Source: Dorea sp. AM10-31
GTDB taxonomy: Bacteria; Bacillota; Clostridia; Lachnospirales; Lachnospiraceae
DNA length: 64,000 bases
Direction of reading: 5' to 3'
Assembly: GCF_003435815.1 (NCBI RefSeq)
Contig: NZ_QTUV01000001.1
Span: 386,581 to 450,580 of the forward strand
This document shows, one piece after another, positions 35,537 through 44,098 of this stretch. The notes below the pieces were generated by a model. The model was not told where the DNA came from and did no database searches. It saw only the letters and a list, made by a program, of their open reading frames with translations. Both the position numbers and the translations under genes were made by a program. Numbering within the stretch: position 1 is the stretch's first letter; each line of letters starts with the position of its first letter.

Positions 35537-35861
35537 TCGCATCCTCTCCTTTCAAACCGCCGAGAATAATGGAAATCAGTTCTATTACACTCAGCAGTTC
35601 ATCATCCACACCTTTTCCTGCTTCAATCCTTTTCAGTTCCGCAAGGACTGTGGCAAATTCCGTTTTCAACGCCTTATACACTCTCGGATTGCCCTGTACC
35701 ACCACATCCTGATTTAAGCAACGGCGGTAACAATACTCCTGTTTTGGCAATCCTGATAGAGCTACAGCTCTGTTAATGAGTTCGTTTTCTTCGGGCGATA
35801 CTCGAAACCCTACTGTGATATTCCTCCAACGATTTTTGTTATCTCTGTTCTTAGCTGACAT
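35526..35861 (-). CDS. MobC-like relaxosome protein
   Basis: 111 aa from the ATG at 35861, with AAAGGAG 9 nt upstream. RNITVGFRVSPEENELINRAVALSGLPKQEY is the ribbon-helix-helix type DNA-binding start of plasmid mobilization proteins; the C-terminus is helical and acidic. It probably helps the MobV relaxase open oriT. It overlaps both the integrase end and the RepA start, so int-mobC-repA form one operon. Confidence 0.8.
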   Translation of the reverse strand: MSAKNRDNKNRWRNITVGFRVSPEENELINRAVALSGLPKQEYCYRRCLNQDVVVQGNPRVYKALKTEFATVLAELKRIEAGKGVDDELLSVIELISIILGGLKGEDANGE

Positions 35862-36942
35862 TTTCAAAATCTCCTTTCCCTAAATCATCTAATTTTTCTG
35901 CCATCTCAATCTGCTTTGACGGAAAGAGGTGTGCGTACTGATAAGTAATATCAATACTTTCGTGACCAACTCGGTCAGCAATCGCCACCGCAGAAAAGCC
36001 CATATCAATCAAGAGTGAAATGTGGCTGTGACGGAGATCGTGAATGCGGATACGCTTCACGCCTGCCGCCTTTGCCCCTCTGTCCATCTCGTGATGAAGA
36101 TAGCTTTTCGTCACCGTAAAGATACGGTCTTTCTTCTTCAATCCGTAAAGCATACCGAGATATTCTTTCATTTCCTCACACAGAAACTTCGGCATTTTAA
36201 TCGTGCGGTTGCTCTTTTTCGTTTTCGGAGAAGTAATCACATCCTGCCCTTTCAAACGCTGATAGGATTTATTGATTGTGACTGTTTCCTTATCAAAGTT
36301 GAAATCTGCCGGAGTCAAAGCTAACAGCTCGCCCTCTCGGATACCGCACCAGTAAAGCATTTCAAACGCATAAAAGGAAACAGGCTTGTCCATCATCTCA
36401 AAAGAGAATTTCTTGTATTCTTCCTTTGTCCAGAACAGCATTTCCTTGTGTTCCTCACGTCCCATATTTCCCACCTTTGCCGCAGGATTGGAACGCAGTT
36501 CATAGTAGCGGACAGCGTGATTGAAAATGGCGGACAACTGATTGTGCAGCGTTTTCAGATACGTCTGTGAATAAGGCTTTTTCTTCTCATCACGATAGGC
36601 AAGCATTTCATTCTGCCAAGTAATAATCTCCTTTGTGGAAATCTCGCTGATTTTCAGTTTCCCGAAATACGGAAGTATCTTTGTGCGTATGATATGCTCT
36701 TTGGTAAGCCACGTGTTTTCCTTCAAACGGTTCTTCACATCATTGATATAAAGCTCCGTAAAGGCTTCAAAACTCATATCAAGGTCTGAAGAAGTCTGCA
36801 ATTTGAACATTCTTTCCCATTCCTGTGCTTCTCGTTTGGTAGCAAAGCCACGCTTGCATTTCTGCTTGCGTTCCCCTTTCCAGTTCACATACCTTGCCAT
36901 CACATACCAAGTACCGTTATCTTCATTCTTAAATACCGGCAT
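35851..36942 (-). CDS. int: Tyrosine integrase of the mobilizable element
   Basis: 363 aa. N-terminal arm-binding strand text (EDNGTWYVMARYVNWKGERKQK), core-binding domain (MSFEAFTELYINDVK), catalytic residues Arg in YWCGIREGEL, HDLRHSH, GHES, and Tyr in ITYQYAHLFP. The ATG directly follows the stop of the excisionase gene. It should act on the TATTCAAACTC cores at 29674 and 38404 (inference from position). Confidence 0.93.
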   Translation of the reverse strand: MPVFKNEDNGTWYVMARYVNWKGERKQKCKRGFATKREAQEWERMFKLQTSSDLDMSFEAFTELYINDVKNRLKENTWLTKEHIIRTKILPYFGKLKISEISTKEIITWQNEMLAYRDEKKKPYSQTYLKTLHNQLSAIFNHAVRYYELRSNPAAKVGNMGREEHKEMLFWTKEEYKKFSFEMMDKPVSFYAFEMLYWCGIREGELLALTPADFNFDKETVTINKSYQRLKGQDVITSPKTKKSNRTIKMPKFLCEEMKEYLGMLYGLKKKDRIFTVTKSYLHHEMDRGAKAAGVKRIRIHDLRHSHISLLIDMGFSAVAIADRVGHESIDITYQYAHLFPSKQIEMAEKLDDLGKGDFENVS

Positions 36943-37131
36943 TTACATTTCCCCCTTTCCTGCTCCGTAGAGCCTTTCGTAAAAATACTGGCGATTTACA
37001 CGCCCTGCAATCGTAATAAAGCCCTTTGCTTTCAATTCCTCATTTAATTGTCTGATGAGTTTATATGCATAAGGTTTTGATACGTTTAGTTCCTGAGCCA
37101 CATCTTCGGCTCGGATAAATCTGTTTTCCAT
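36943..37131 (-). CDS. xis: Excisionase-like HTH protein
   Basis: 62 aa. RAEDVAQELNVSKPYAYKLI is the HTH, then KGFITIAGRVNRQYFYERLYG. Its place immediately before int fits a recombination directionality factor. It is paralogous to the three tandem genes at 19861-20493. Confidence 0.82.
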   Translation of the reverse strand: MENRFIRAEDVAQELNVSKPYAYKLIRQLNEELKAKGFITIAGRVNRQYFYERLYGAGKGEM

Positions 37132-37418
37132 ATCCTTTTTCTTCCTTTCTTAAAATAATTTTTTGCTTGCCGCTTTCTCCGTGTTAAAGTTCCAACAGGC
37201 ACTCCTGCTTGTCGGCAGGCGCTGTGCTGTCCCAATGCACCGCAGTACATCAGGCGCTCGCTCGTATAGGGGTTCCCGAAAAGTCGGAGACTTTTGGGGA
37301 AGAGGAGGAGCAGTGCAGCGAATGAGCTTTTGTGCTTGCACACAAGCGAACGATACGGAACTTGCTCCGACGAGGTCTTGGCGGTTTGGCTTTTCGGACG
37401 GTCATTCAGTTGTCGCAT
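37132..37418. other. GC-richer gap with a 13-bp inverted repeat
   Basis: No gene. TTCCCGAAAAGTC (37273-37285) and GACTTTTGGGGAA (37289-37301) form a hairpin with a 3-nt loop and one mismatch. It lies in the leader of the xis-int operon; a second oriT candidate or a regulatory stem. Confidence 0.45.
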
Positions 37419-37547
37419 TAAGCATATTTGTTTAATTCGTAATTTATTTTACTAAACATATTTGCTATTGTCAAGTGGTTGCAAAGAAAATATTAAACAT
37501 TTTTGTTTCGGTTTTTCTTGACTTCCACTAAACATTTCTGCTATACT
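37419..37547. promoter_or_regulatory. Divergent promoter switch with four operators
   Basis: Four copies of a 16-bp motif (consensus YTAAACATWTTTGYT) at 37419-37434, 37452-37467, 37493-37508 and 37528-37543. The rightward promoter TTGACT (37518) -18- TATACT (37542) has copy 4 in its spacer; the leftward promoter TTGACA (37474-37469) -17- TAAAAT (37451-37446) has copy 2 in its spacer. The HTH protein at 37580 probably binds these to repress itself and xis-int-mob-rep. Confidence 0.75.
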
Positions 37548-37579
37548 TATTTCACTAAATATAAAAGGAGCGTATCATT

Positions 37580-38110
37580 ATGGCTATCAGCGAAAGAATA
37601 CATTTTTTCAGACTAATGCGTGGTATGACACAAAAGTATCTCGGTACAGCAATCGGTTTTCCAGAAAAGAGTGCTGATGTGCGTTTGGCACAGTACGAAA
37701 CTGGTACACGCAAACCGAAAGCAGACCTTACAAATGCATTGGCACAGGTGCTTGATGTTTCTCCACAGGCTCTTGATGTTCCTGACATAGACAGCTATAT
37801 CGGTCTTATGCACACTCTGTTTACCCTTGAAGATATTTACGGTCTTACTGTCAGTGAAGCAGACGGAGAGGTATGCTTAAAGGTCAACAAGGACAAAGGC
37901 AGAGAAGCATATGAACTCCTCAAAATGCTGTATGCTTGGAAAGAACAGGCAGACAAGCTATCTTCCGAAGAAATCAACAGAGAAGAATACGATAACTGGC
38001 GTTACCATTATCCAGAGTTCGACACCACACAGCGTTGGGCAAAAGTTCCATCACAGGAATTAAGTGACGCTCTCGTGGAAGCATTCAAAGACCACTTGAA
38101 AGATAAATAA
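37580..38110 (+). CDS. Cro/CI-type repressor of the mobilizable element
   Basis: 176 aa, with AAAAGGAG upstream. N-terminal HTH_3: RIHFFRLMRGMTQKYLGTAIG and ADVRLAQYETGTRKPKADL. The C-terminal ~100 residues are helical and charged, with no protease or metal motif. Divergently oriented to xis-int-mobC-repA-mobV and preceded by four operator-like repeats, it is the likely master switch of excision and mobilization. Confidence 0.85.
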   Translation: MAISERIHFFRLMRGMTQKYLGTAIGFPEKSADVRLAQYETGTRKPKADLTNALAQVLDVSPQALDVPDIDSYIGLMHTLFTLEDIYGLTVSEADGEVCLKVNKDKGREAYELLKMLYAWKEQADKLSSEEINREEYDNWRYHYPEFDTTQRWAKVPSQELSDALVEAFKDHLKDK

Positions 38111-38166
38111 GCACCTACAGGACCTGCCACTGGCAGCTCCCTACAGATGCTTTGGCAACGACAAAA

Positions 38167-38205
38167 AAGCCCTTAACTATGGTTATTAACCACAGCTAAG
38201 GGCTT
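38167..38205 (+). terminator. Bidirectional terminator after the repressor gene
   Basis: AAGCCCTTA pairs with TAAGGGCTT, with inner CTATGG/CCACAG pairing; A-run before and TAGTTT after. Confidence 0.75.
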
Positions 38206-38628
38206 AGTTTATAATATGGAATTTGTTCAGAGTCAAGCTCCGAACTTTAGTCTGCAAGCCACCTGTTAATTGTTCCGTTACCCATAAACCACTGGATAAC
38301 AAGAATAATGGCACTTGCTATGACTGTTATCAATTTGTTATCAAAAGACTAATCGAAATCGCTGAAACCCGCATAAACACTGGCTTTTTTAAGCAACTCG
38401 ATTTATTCAAACTCCAGATTGACAGTACGGAGTATTAACGCATATAGACGATTTTAAAGGCTTTTTAACCAGTTAAGAGCAACATAGCCACATAATCTAA
38501 ATTTTAAAAATGCAATAAAAATGCAATGAGTGAAACGACTACTTGCTATACTTCCATCGGCTTCTTCTTGATACCAACACTATGAAAAGTCCGATTACAA
38601 TTAAATATACTTTGAAAGGAAGATCACC
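38206..38628. other. Element junction without genes
   Basis: Contains TGTTATCAATTTGTTATC (~38327), the att core at 38404, and ATGCAATAAAAATGCAAT (~38512), arm-like repeats pointing to an element on the right. A 71-codon frame across the core (38223-38438) has no ribosome site and is not called. Confidence 0.5.
38404..38414. repeat. att core, site D
   Basis: TATTCAAACTC, identical to site C. It is the right end of the mobilizable element and, with the arm-like ATGCAAT repeats at ~38512, also the likely left end of the large conjugative element. Confidence 0.6.
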
Positions 38629-39804
38629 ATGAATTACAAATTAGAACTCAAACAAATCGTGGAATTTCCACGCTGTCGCATTTACCGTGACTTCATACAA
38701 ACTTTAATCACTACCAAGAGCATCCGAACTACCGGGGGCTCTTTTCTTTTTTATTATCTGGTATTATGCTCCTATGCAAATTACCGCACATCCTACCGCC
38801 GGATGGAACACATTACCTATACCATTGGTCCAGGAGAGTGGATCTGCACAGTCACAGATCTTCAGGAATGGTTTCGCTGCCGTTTCCAACATCAAGCGTT
38901 GTCCATCCTTCGATTTTTTGAAGAGCAGAATTACATTACCTACTCTCTTCTCGGCAAAAAGCGCCTGGTCAAATTCAAAATATCAGACTGGCCCAAAGAC
39001 AATACCGTATTGGAATACAACTATCCCTGTAAAAAAGATACAGGGTTTTTCTTTTTCCCGATTGCCAAAGTTCACGAACTAATTGGCATTGGAAAATGCT
39101 CGGAAATGGATGTTATTCTGGATCTGTGGATTCATGCAGTTTACAACGATTCCTCTGTCCTGGGATCTGATTCCGGTCCCATTGTCTATTACCGGGATAA
39201 TACCGGAAATCCCCTTACCAGCTTTAATGAACTGGGTGAAAGGTGGAGTCTGTCAAAGGCATCGGTATCACGACTCTTGAAGAAACTGGAGGAAAAAGAA
39301 TACATTACACTTATCTCATTTACAGGAAAACACGGAAGCGTAATTTATCTCAACAATTACCTGTCCGTGATGTTTAATATCAGCGACGTTATGATTGACA
39401 AGGAGGAGATCGCTATGAAGATGCAATTACCAATCCATGTACCTGAAGAAATCACTATTGAGGATTCTGCTTCTGTTAGCGTTTCAGAAACTGTCACAGA
39501 CTCACAAATCACCGTTACAAAAAATGATTCCTGCGTTCCAGATTCACACATGAAATTTATCGTGCAAAAAGTCGCAGAACTATTGGATTCACAAGGGATT
39601 CCATGTTGCCACTGCTCCAAAACCCGCTATATATTATCTCCATTATCAGCCTGCAAAGATATATTTAATACATTTACTCTAAATATTATCTGTCCCTACG
39701 GAAATGCCGCTTATCGGTTTGAGTTGTCCGTAAGTCCGGGGGATGAGTCTGCCCAAAAGATGCCTGCCGTGGCAGAGCCTTCTGCACTGAAAGGGGGGGA
39801 ATAG
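38629..39804 (+). CDS. ICE-encoded winged-helix protein, possible replication initiator
   Basis: 391 aa, after AAAGGAAG. Two winged-helix-like parts are visible: VTDLQEWFRCRFQHQALSIL and SFNELGERWSLSKASVSRLL, followed by KLEEKEYITLISFTGKHGS. A C-terminal domain (~300-391) contains CCHCSKT and a strand-rich end. This plan resembles plasmid/ICE replication-initiation or regulatory proteins of Lachnospiraceae elements, but no named family is recognised. It is the first gene of the large ICE and is 2 nt before the next. Confidence 0.65.
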   Translation: MNYKLELKQIVEFPRCRIYRDFIQTLITTKSIRTTGGSFLFYYLVLCSYANYRTSYRRMEHITYTIGPGEWICTVTDLQEWFRCRFQHQALSILRFFEEQNYITYSLLGKKRLVKFKISDWPKDNTVLEYNYPCKKDTGFFFFPIAKVHELIGIGKCSEMDVILDLWIHAVYNDSSVLGSDSGPIVYYRDNTGNPLTSFNELGERWSLSKASVSRLLKKLEEKEYITLISFTGKHGSVIYLNNYLSVMFNISDVMIDKEEIAMKMQLPIHVPEEITIEDSASVSVSETVTDSQITVTKNDSCVPDSHMKFIVQKVAELLDSQGIPCCHCSKTRYILSPLSACKDIFNTFTLNIICPYGNAAYRFELSVSPGDESAQKMPAVAEPSALKGGE

Positions 39805-39806
39805 AC

Positions 39807-40337
39807 ATGGCAAACCGCAATACACAGGGATTTCCTTCACCCGAAGAAGATCCACGTTTTCACGACACCTATCAGTTTTTACGCAGATACCGGGATGCAA
39901 CCTACAGCCTGAAGGTAGTCGTACACCAGATGGAGCACCAGTTTAAGCTCCAATACGACAATGACATCGACAAATTTCTGGACTCCATCTATGCTGCCGG
40001 GGCTGATCTTACCGGAAGCGACATCGAACAACGGGCAAAAAGTATTGCCAGAAGCAACCAGATGCTGAAGCTTTTGGAATCATCCATCGATCTCCTCCGG
40101 AACAATCACAAGCATGGGGAACAGTATTACTGGATTCTCTACTACGCTTTTCTCTCTCCACAGGAAATGAAAAATACAGATGAGATATTGGATAAGCTGG
40201 CTCACCACATCACCAATATTTCCTACCGCACCTATTACCGGAAACGCAGGGCTGCGATTGAAGCACTCAGTACCATCCTTTGGGGATTTACTGCAAAAGA
40301 GACATTGGATACGCTCAACAAGTTCTTTCCAGAGTAA
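39807..40337 (+). CDS. ICE regulatory protein with sigma-4/ArpU-like HTH
   Basis: 176 aa. The helical N-terminus (FHDTYQFLRRYRDATYSLKVVVHQMEHQF) and C-terminal HTH (ITNISYRTYYRKRRAAIEAL) resemble ArpU/RinA-type phage activators and sigma region 4. It follows the previous gene by 2 nt (AAAGGGGGGG ribosome site), so the two are co-expressed. Target unknown. Confidence 0.6.
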   Translation: MANRNTQGFPSPEEDPRFHDTYQFLRRYRDATYSLKVVVHQMEHQFKLQYDNDIDKFLDSIYAAGADLTGSDIEQRAKSIARSNQMLKLLESSIDLLRNNHKHGEQYYWILYYAFLSPQEMKNTDEILDKLAHHITNISYRTYYRKRRAAIEALSTILWGFTAKETLDTLNKFFPE

Positions 40338-40408
40338 TACATATCGCCTATCTTCTCGGCTTTTCGTAATATCATAAAAATGTTATACTAAAAAATGCAA
40401 AATATATA

Positions 40409-40439
40409 TTGACTCTCACGGAACGTCATAGCGTACAGT
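40409..40439 (+). promoter_or_regulatory. MerR-type promoter with 19-bp spacer
   Basis: TTGACT-19-TACAGT with a CTCACG..CGTCATAG near-palindrome in the spacer, the stretched geometry that MerR-family activators untwist. It lies 30 bp before the merR gene, so the gene probably regulates itself. Confidence 0.85.
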
Positions 40440-40469
40440 TATCTTATCAGGAACAGGAGGTCAGCAACT

Positions 40470-41318
40470 ATGAGGACAGTCAAAGAAATATCAGGACTTA
40501 CAGGTATCAGCGTTCGCACGCTTCACTATTACGATGAAATCGGGCTTTTAAAACCAACACAAAAAAGTGATGCGGGATACCGGTTTTATGACGATAGGGC
40601 ATTGGAAATATTACAGCAGATTCTGTTTTTCCGTGAGTTTGACATTCCTTTGAAAGAAATCAAAGCTGTTCTGGAGAATCCTGCTCTTGAAAGGAACCAG
40701 ATCTTGCAAATGCAGAGAAAAATGTTGGTAGCAAAGAAAGAACGTATGGAACATCTGATTGCCAGCATTGATGATATCCTGAAAGGAGAGAATAAAATGG
40801 ATTTTGCGATTTTTAGTAAAACGGAAGTTGAAGAAATGTTCCAAACTATGTTTGAACATATGCCTGACAATATGAAAGAACTTGCTGTAAAAGAGTTTGG
40901 AAGCATTGAAGAATGGAAAAAGCATTATATTAAAACAGTTTCATCAGAAGAAATGCAGAAAGGCTATGCTAAAGTTGTTGAGTGGTATGGAGGAAAAGAG
41001 CAATTCCTGTCTGTTGCCAACAATCCTATTAGCAAAGAGGCTGCAGAAAGTTACAACCAACAATTTGACAATCTTTTATACAAATTAGCAGCTAAAAAAG
41101 TATGTTCACCAGATTCTTCTGAAGTAAGAGAACTTGTTTCCGAATACGGTTTTCTTATGAAACAACTTTCACAGATAAAGAAAGAACACGGTCTGATGGT
41201 TGCACAGGCTCAATATTACCGTAATGAAAAAATCAAACCTATGATAGATGAAAAATACGGCAATGGTACAGCCGAATTCTTCGCACAAGCTTTCGAAGCA
41301 TTTTATAAAGACAAGTAA
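40470..41318 (+). CDS. MerR-family regulator with TipAS-type drug-sensing domain
   Basis: 282 aa. N-terminal MerR wHTH: MRTVKEISGLTGISVRTLHYYDEIGLLKP, then coiled coil (~75-110) and a C-terminal TipAS-like helical domain (MPDNMKELAVKEFGSIEEWKK, AQAFEAFYKDK). TipA proteins bind thiopeptides and other compounds and switch on their own and neighbouring genes. The AGGAGG ribosome site and the 19-bp-spacer promoter upstream agree. No obvious efflux gene is adjacent, so its target inside the ICE is unclear. Confidence 0.9.
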   Translation: MRTVKEISGLTGISVRTLHYYDEIGLLKPTQKSDAGYRFYDDRALEILQQILFFREFDIPLKEIKAVLENPALERNQILQMQRKMLVAKKERMEHLIASIDDILKGENKMDFAIFSKTEVEEMFQTMFEHMPDNMKELAVKEFGSIEEWKKHYIKTVSSEEMQKGYAKVVEWYGGKEQFLSVANNPISKEAAESYNQQFDNLLYKLAAKKVCSPDSSEVRELVSEYGFLMKQLSQIKKEHGLMVAQAQYYRNEKIKPMIDEKYGNGTAEFFAQAFEAFYKDK

Positions 41319-41354
41319 TCATTAGAACTACACAAAAGCACAACAATACACCAT

Positions 41355-41387
41355 GCAGGGAATCAAAATGGTTTCCTGCTTTTTTTA
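41355..41387 (+). terminator. Terminator after the MerR gene
   Basis: GCAGGGAA and TTTCCTGC stem with a short loop followed by seven T. Confidence 0.8.
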
Positions 41388-41430
41388 TGCCAACCAGTGA
41401 AAATGGCACAGAAATGACCTGCTTCTGCGA

Positions 41431-41459
41431 TTGAAGCGTAAAATTACCCATGCTACAAT
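41431..41459 (+). promoter_or_regulatory. ICE operon promoter P1
   Basis: TTGAAG-17-TACAAT, preceded by CTGCGA and with TTACCCATG in the spacer. Nearly the same unit recurs at 52126-52154. Confidence 0.75.
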
Positions 41460-41488
41460 AGGTATTGCTTATAGTTTTCCTTATTTCC

Positions 41489-41513
41489 AGCACCCATAGA
41501 TGGTGCTTTTTTT
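41489..41513 (+). terminator. Promoter-proximal terminator/attenuator downstream of P1
   Basis: AGCACC-CATAGAT-GGTGCT followed by seven T, only 30 nt after P1 and before any gene. Read-through or antitermination is needed to express the operon. The remaining 130 bp to the next gene contain TACGTACA repeats. Confidence 0.8.
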
Positions 41514-41646
41514 GTACCTGTAAATTCAATCGCTGACAGCAGGTTCTATGTACTTTGTACGTACACTATACCTACAATACCAAACGTATTCTGTACGTAC
41601 AGCCATACGTATAAAGTTTCCTATTATATATAGAAGGGAGTCAATC

Positions 41647-42174
41647 ATGAAAACAAGGAACGAAATCTATCAAGGAGAGGGAGCCAAGCTCTTACGGTTC
41701 ATTACCACTTACCATACTCTGAAGTATGACCAGGTTTTACAACTTTTCTCCCGACATGAGCAGTCTATCAAGTCATTGGTTACCAGCCTCATCAAACAAG
41801 GGCGCATCATTTACGATAAAGAGCATGACCTTCTTTGTGACAGCCAGCAGTCTGCTGAGAATCCTGACTATGCTATAATTACATGCTTTTGGGTACTGCT
41901 GGATTTTAAGAAAGGTATTGTATACCACACCAGTGGCGAATTTCCAATCAAGCTCAATTTCTTTTCGCAAGATGAACAATACGAAATCATCTATATCGGT
42001 GAAGAACAGGAGGCTCTGATCAATCATGTGATGGAAAGTATCCCATCAAATGGTTCCAAACGCCTGATTGTCTTAGAATCCGAAAGCCAGGCTGCCAAAA
42101 TCACCATTGATGATGTAGCCGCTTACTGCCTTGTAAATGAATCCGGTGCTGTCAGTTACTACATGAGAAAGTAG
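41647..42174 (+). CDS. ICE protein, DUF5697-like
   Basis: 175 aa from the ATG at 41647 (AGAAGGGAG upstream; the longer frame has no such site). KTRNEIYQGEGAKLLRFITTYHTLKYDQVLQLFSRHE is a winged-helix-type start that I recall from the DUF5697 family of Lachnospiraceae conjugative elements. It lies upstream of DUF6100 and VirD4-type genes. A regulatory or relaxosome role is possible but unproven. Confidence 0.7.
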   Translation: MKTRNEIYQGEGAKLLRFITTYHTLKYDQVLQLFSRHEQSIKSLVTSLIKQGRIIYDKEHDLLCDSQQSAENPDYAIITCFWVLLDFKKGIVYHTSGEFPIKLNFFSQDEQYEIIYIGEEQEALINHVMESIPSNGSKRLIVLESESQAAKITIDDVAAYCLVNESGAVSYYMRK

Positions 42175-42180
42175 GTTATT

Positions 42181-42882
42181 ATGACGCAAAATACACCAAC
42201 CATTTACCAGCGGCTTGAAAAACTGGAAGGGGAGCTGCAAAAACTGACGAATACCGTTTACGCTCTGAAGGTCACTGATATCCAGAATTATGATAAAAAT
42301 TTTGAGGAACTAAGCGTCAGTGCTGCTCTTCGGGCGGAGCGGATTGCCTGCCAGATGCGTAACCTTGTCTGTCCGGCTCTCTCCCCAAATCAAGCAGTTT
42401 ATCTTCCCAAAGCGGCAGATGCACAGGGAATGCGGATTGCAGAACAGCAGGGGATTCTCACCATTACGCTTCCCGGACTGCTTCCGAAACGAAGAGTCCA
42501 CACAAACACTGCATTTCTCCATGAACCGCTTAATTATATGCTTCGGGAGTATGTAAAACAAAATGCCCTGCCCCTCTATCGTGACTGCGTGATATGTTTC
42601 AGTCAAATATATGACAGGGAACTTCCTCAAAGACGTATCCGGGATTATGACAATCTGGAGTTTAAACAGATTCTGGATACACTTTGTACTTATGTTCTGA
42701 CAGATGACAGCGGCTTTTTCTGTGATTCCTACTACACGACACAGCTTGGCTTAAAGGACTGTACACTAGTATCGGTTATGGAAAAAGCTGACTTTCCGAA
42801 ATGGCTGCAGAACCAGAAAAATCATCACGAAAGCATGTCGGAAAATCTCCTGACTTCTCAGGCAGAAATCCGACATCGGTAA
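42181..42882 (+). CDS. ICE protein, DUF6100-like
   Basis: 233 aa, starting 7 nt after the previous stop. A helical start (IYQRLEKLEGELQKLTNTVYALKVTDIQNYD) is followed by ITLPGLLPKRRVHTNT and the motif YDRELPQRRIRDYDNLEFKQILD, which I recall from DUF6100 proteins of Gram-positive ICEs. The RDYDN motif resembles RusA/Holliday-resolvase dimer-core text, but no fold can be assigned safely. Confidence 0.7.
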   Translation: MTQNTPTIYQRLEKLEGELQKLTNTVYALKVTDIQNYDKNFEELSVSAALRAERIACQMRNLVCPALSPNQAVYLPKAADAQGMRIAEQQGILTITLPGLLPKRRVHTNTAFLHEPLNYMLREYVKQNALPLYRDCVICFSQIYDRELPQRRIRDYDNLEFKQILDTLCTYVLTDDSGFFCDSYYTTQLGLKDCTLVSVMEKADFPKWLQNQKNHHESMSENLLTSQAEIRHR

Positions 42883-42888
42883 GAACCA

Positions 42889-42967
42889 CCGCAGGGAACT
42901 TTGTTTTCTTGCTTTTTTTATCTCCAAACCACCAGAGATTTACCCAAGTATAGGCTTGCATGGGTAA
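42889..42967. promoter_or_regulatory. Hairpin pair before the replication-relaxation-like gene
   Basis: A weak stem with seven T (42891-42918) is followed by TTACCC...GGGTAA arms (42940-42945 and 42962-42967, with AAG/CTT inside). TTACCC is the same word found in promoter spacers P1 and P2, so it may be an operator of the same regulator. Confidence 0.45.
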
Positions 42968-42991
42968 GAACTGAATTGAGGTGATGCTTAT

Positions 42992-44098
42992 TTGATAAGA
43001 CCTGACACTACGAAATACCGCTTACTGGAAATGATAGGGATGTGCGGGGAATTTCCCGCAGACCAGCTAAACAGACTCATCCCAAGTGCCTCCTATGCGG
43101 AAAAACTCATTACGGATTTGAAGGCGGAACACCTCATCCGTACCCACTACCGGGATGCTCTCAGAGGCTACCGTCTTACAAAAGCTGCGAAAGAAATGCT
43201 GTTATCTGTCTCGCCGTTACGCTTCCAGTGCTATCTGACCGGCAATACCGAGACGAACCTCATCCGAAGTGAAGTATCCCGACGTATCCGCTTACATCAG
43301 AAAGCCGAAACGTATCTGACACTCCTTCATGCCGGGATTCCCTTTTATCCGGATGTAAAACCTGACATCTTCTGTAATCACCGCGAAGCTGGTTCCATCG
43401 GTATGCGAAGCCTTCCTCTTTTTTACGCTTCCAGAGAAATTAAGGAACTAGGCCCGGAGACCACGAAGATTAGGAACTCCCGCAGCATGGGCATCCTGAT
43501 GGCACCGCAATGTGTCTATGTCCTTTACAACACGGGAAACGGAGTCCTGAAATGGGAATATCGAACGGAAGTCCGCTTAAACGCCTTCCTGCAGCATTAC
43601 CTGCAAGGCTACCCTTACAACGGACATCCACAGATCCGGGCAATCATGACCGGAACCGACATGGAAATGGCTTTCCGGCTGTTTACCAGTACAGGAGGCT
43701 ACAAAAAGAGCCTGTTTATGCTGGACACTTCCTTCGAGCATTTCCATTACCTTCCCAATACTCCGGAAGGGGAAGTGCTTTTAAAACTGCTGGTTCACCC
43801 TGAGATCATGGAAAAGCTGGACAACCTCCTGCTGTCCGATCTGGGCTGCCGCAACGATTCAATTCCACTGGAACATGATGCCACGGATGCTTCCGGGAAC
43901 CCCATCCTTCTTGCTTATGATTTTGACATGCAGCGAATCAACCGGTTCAATACCGGCTTAAATGTATACGGCAGATCCGGGAACCTGATCTGTTTCGATT
44001 TTCAGATTCCGGTCCTGAAAAAATACTTAACTGCCACAATCCATTTCTCCAGTATTGACCTTTGCAAATTCAAAAGGGGGTTTTTACATGAACCGTAA
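42992..44098 (+). CDS. ICE winged-helix protein (replication-relaxation-like)
   Basis: 368 aa from a TTG start with GAGGTG 8 nt upstream. The N-terminal ~75 residues are a wHTH (YRLLEMIGMCGEFPADQLNRLI, IRTHYRDALRGYRLTKAAKEM); the rest is mixed alpha/beta (VLYNTGNGVLKWEYRTEVRLN). The arrangement resembles replication-relaxation proteins that precede VirD4 genes in such elements. The stop overlaps the VirD4 start by 11 nt. Confidence 0.65.
   Translation: MIRPDTTKYRLLEMIGMCGEFPADQLNRLIPSASYAEKLITDLKAEHLIRTHYRDALRGYRLTKAAKEMLLSVSPLRFQCYLTGNTETNLIRSEVSRRIRLHQKAETYLTLLHAGIPFYPDVKPDIFCNHREAGSIGMRSLPLFYASREIKELGPETTKIRNSRSMGILMAPQCVYVLYNTGNGVLKWEYRTEVRLNAFLQHYLQGYPYNGHPQIRAIMTGTDMEMAFRLFTSTGGYKKSLFMLDTSFEHFHYLPNTPEGEVLLKLLVHPEIMEKLDNLLLSDLGCRNDSIPLEHDATDASGNPILLAYDFDMQRINRFNTGLNVYGRSGNLICFDFQIPVLKKYLTATIHFSSIDLCKFKRGFLHEP

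Noticed and set aside
38223..38438. 71-codon frame between the mobilizable element and the large ICE
   Set aside because: No ribosome site, it crosses the att core, and the protein has no recognisable pattern.
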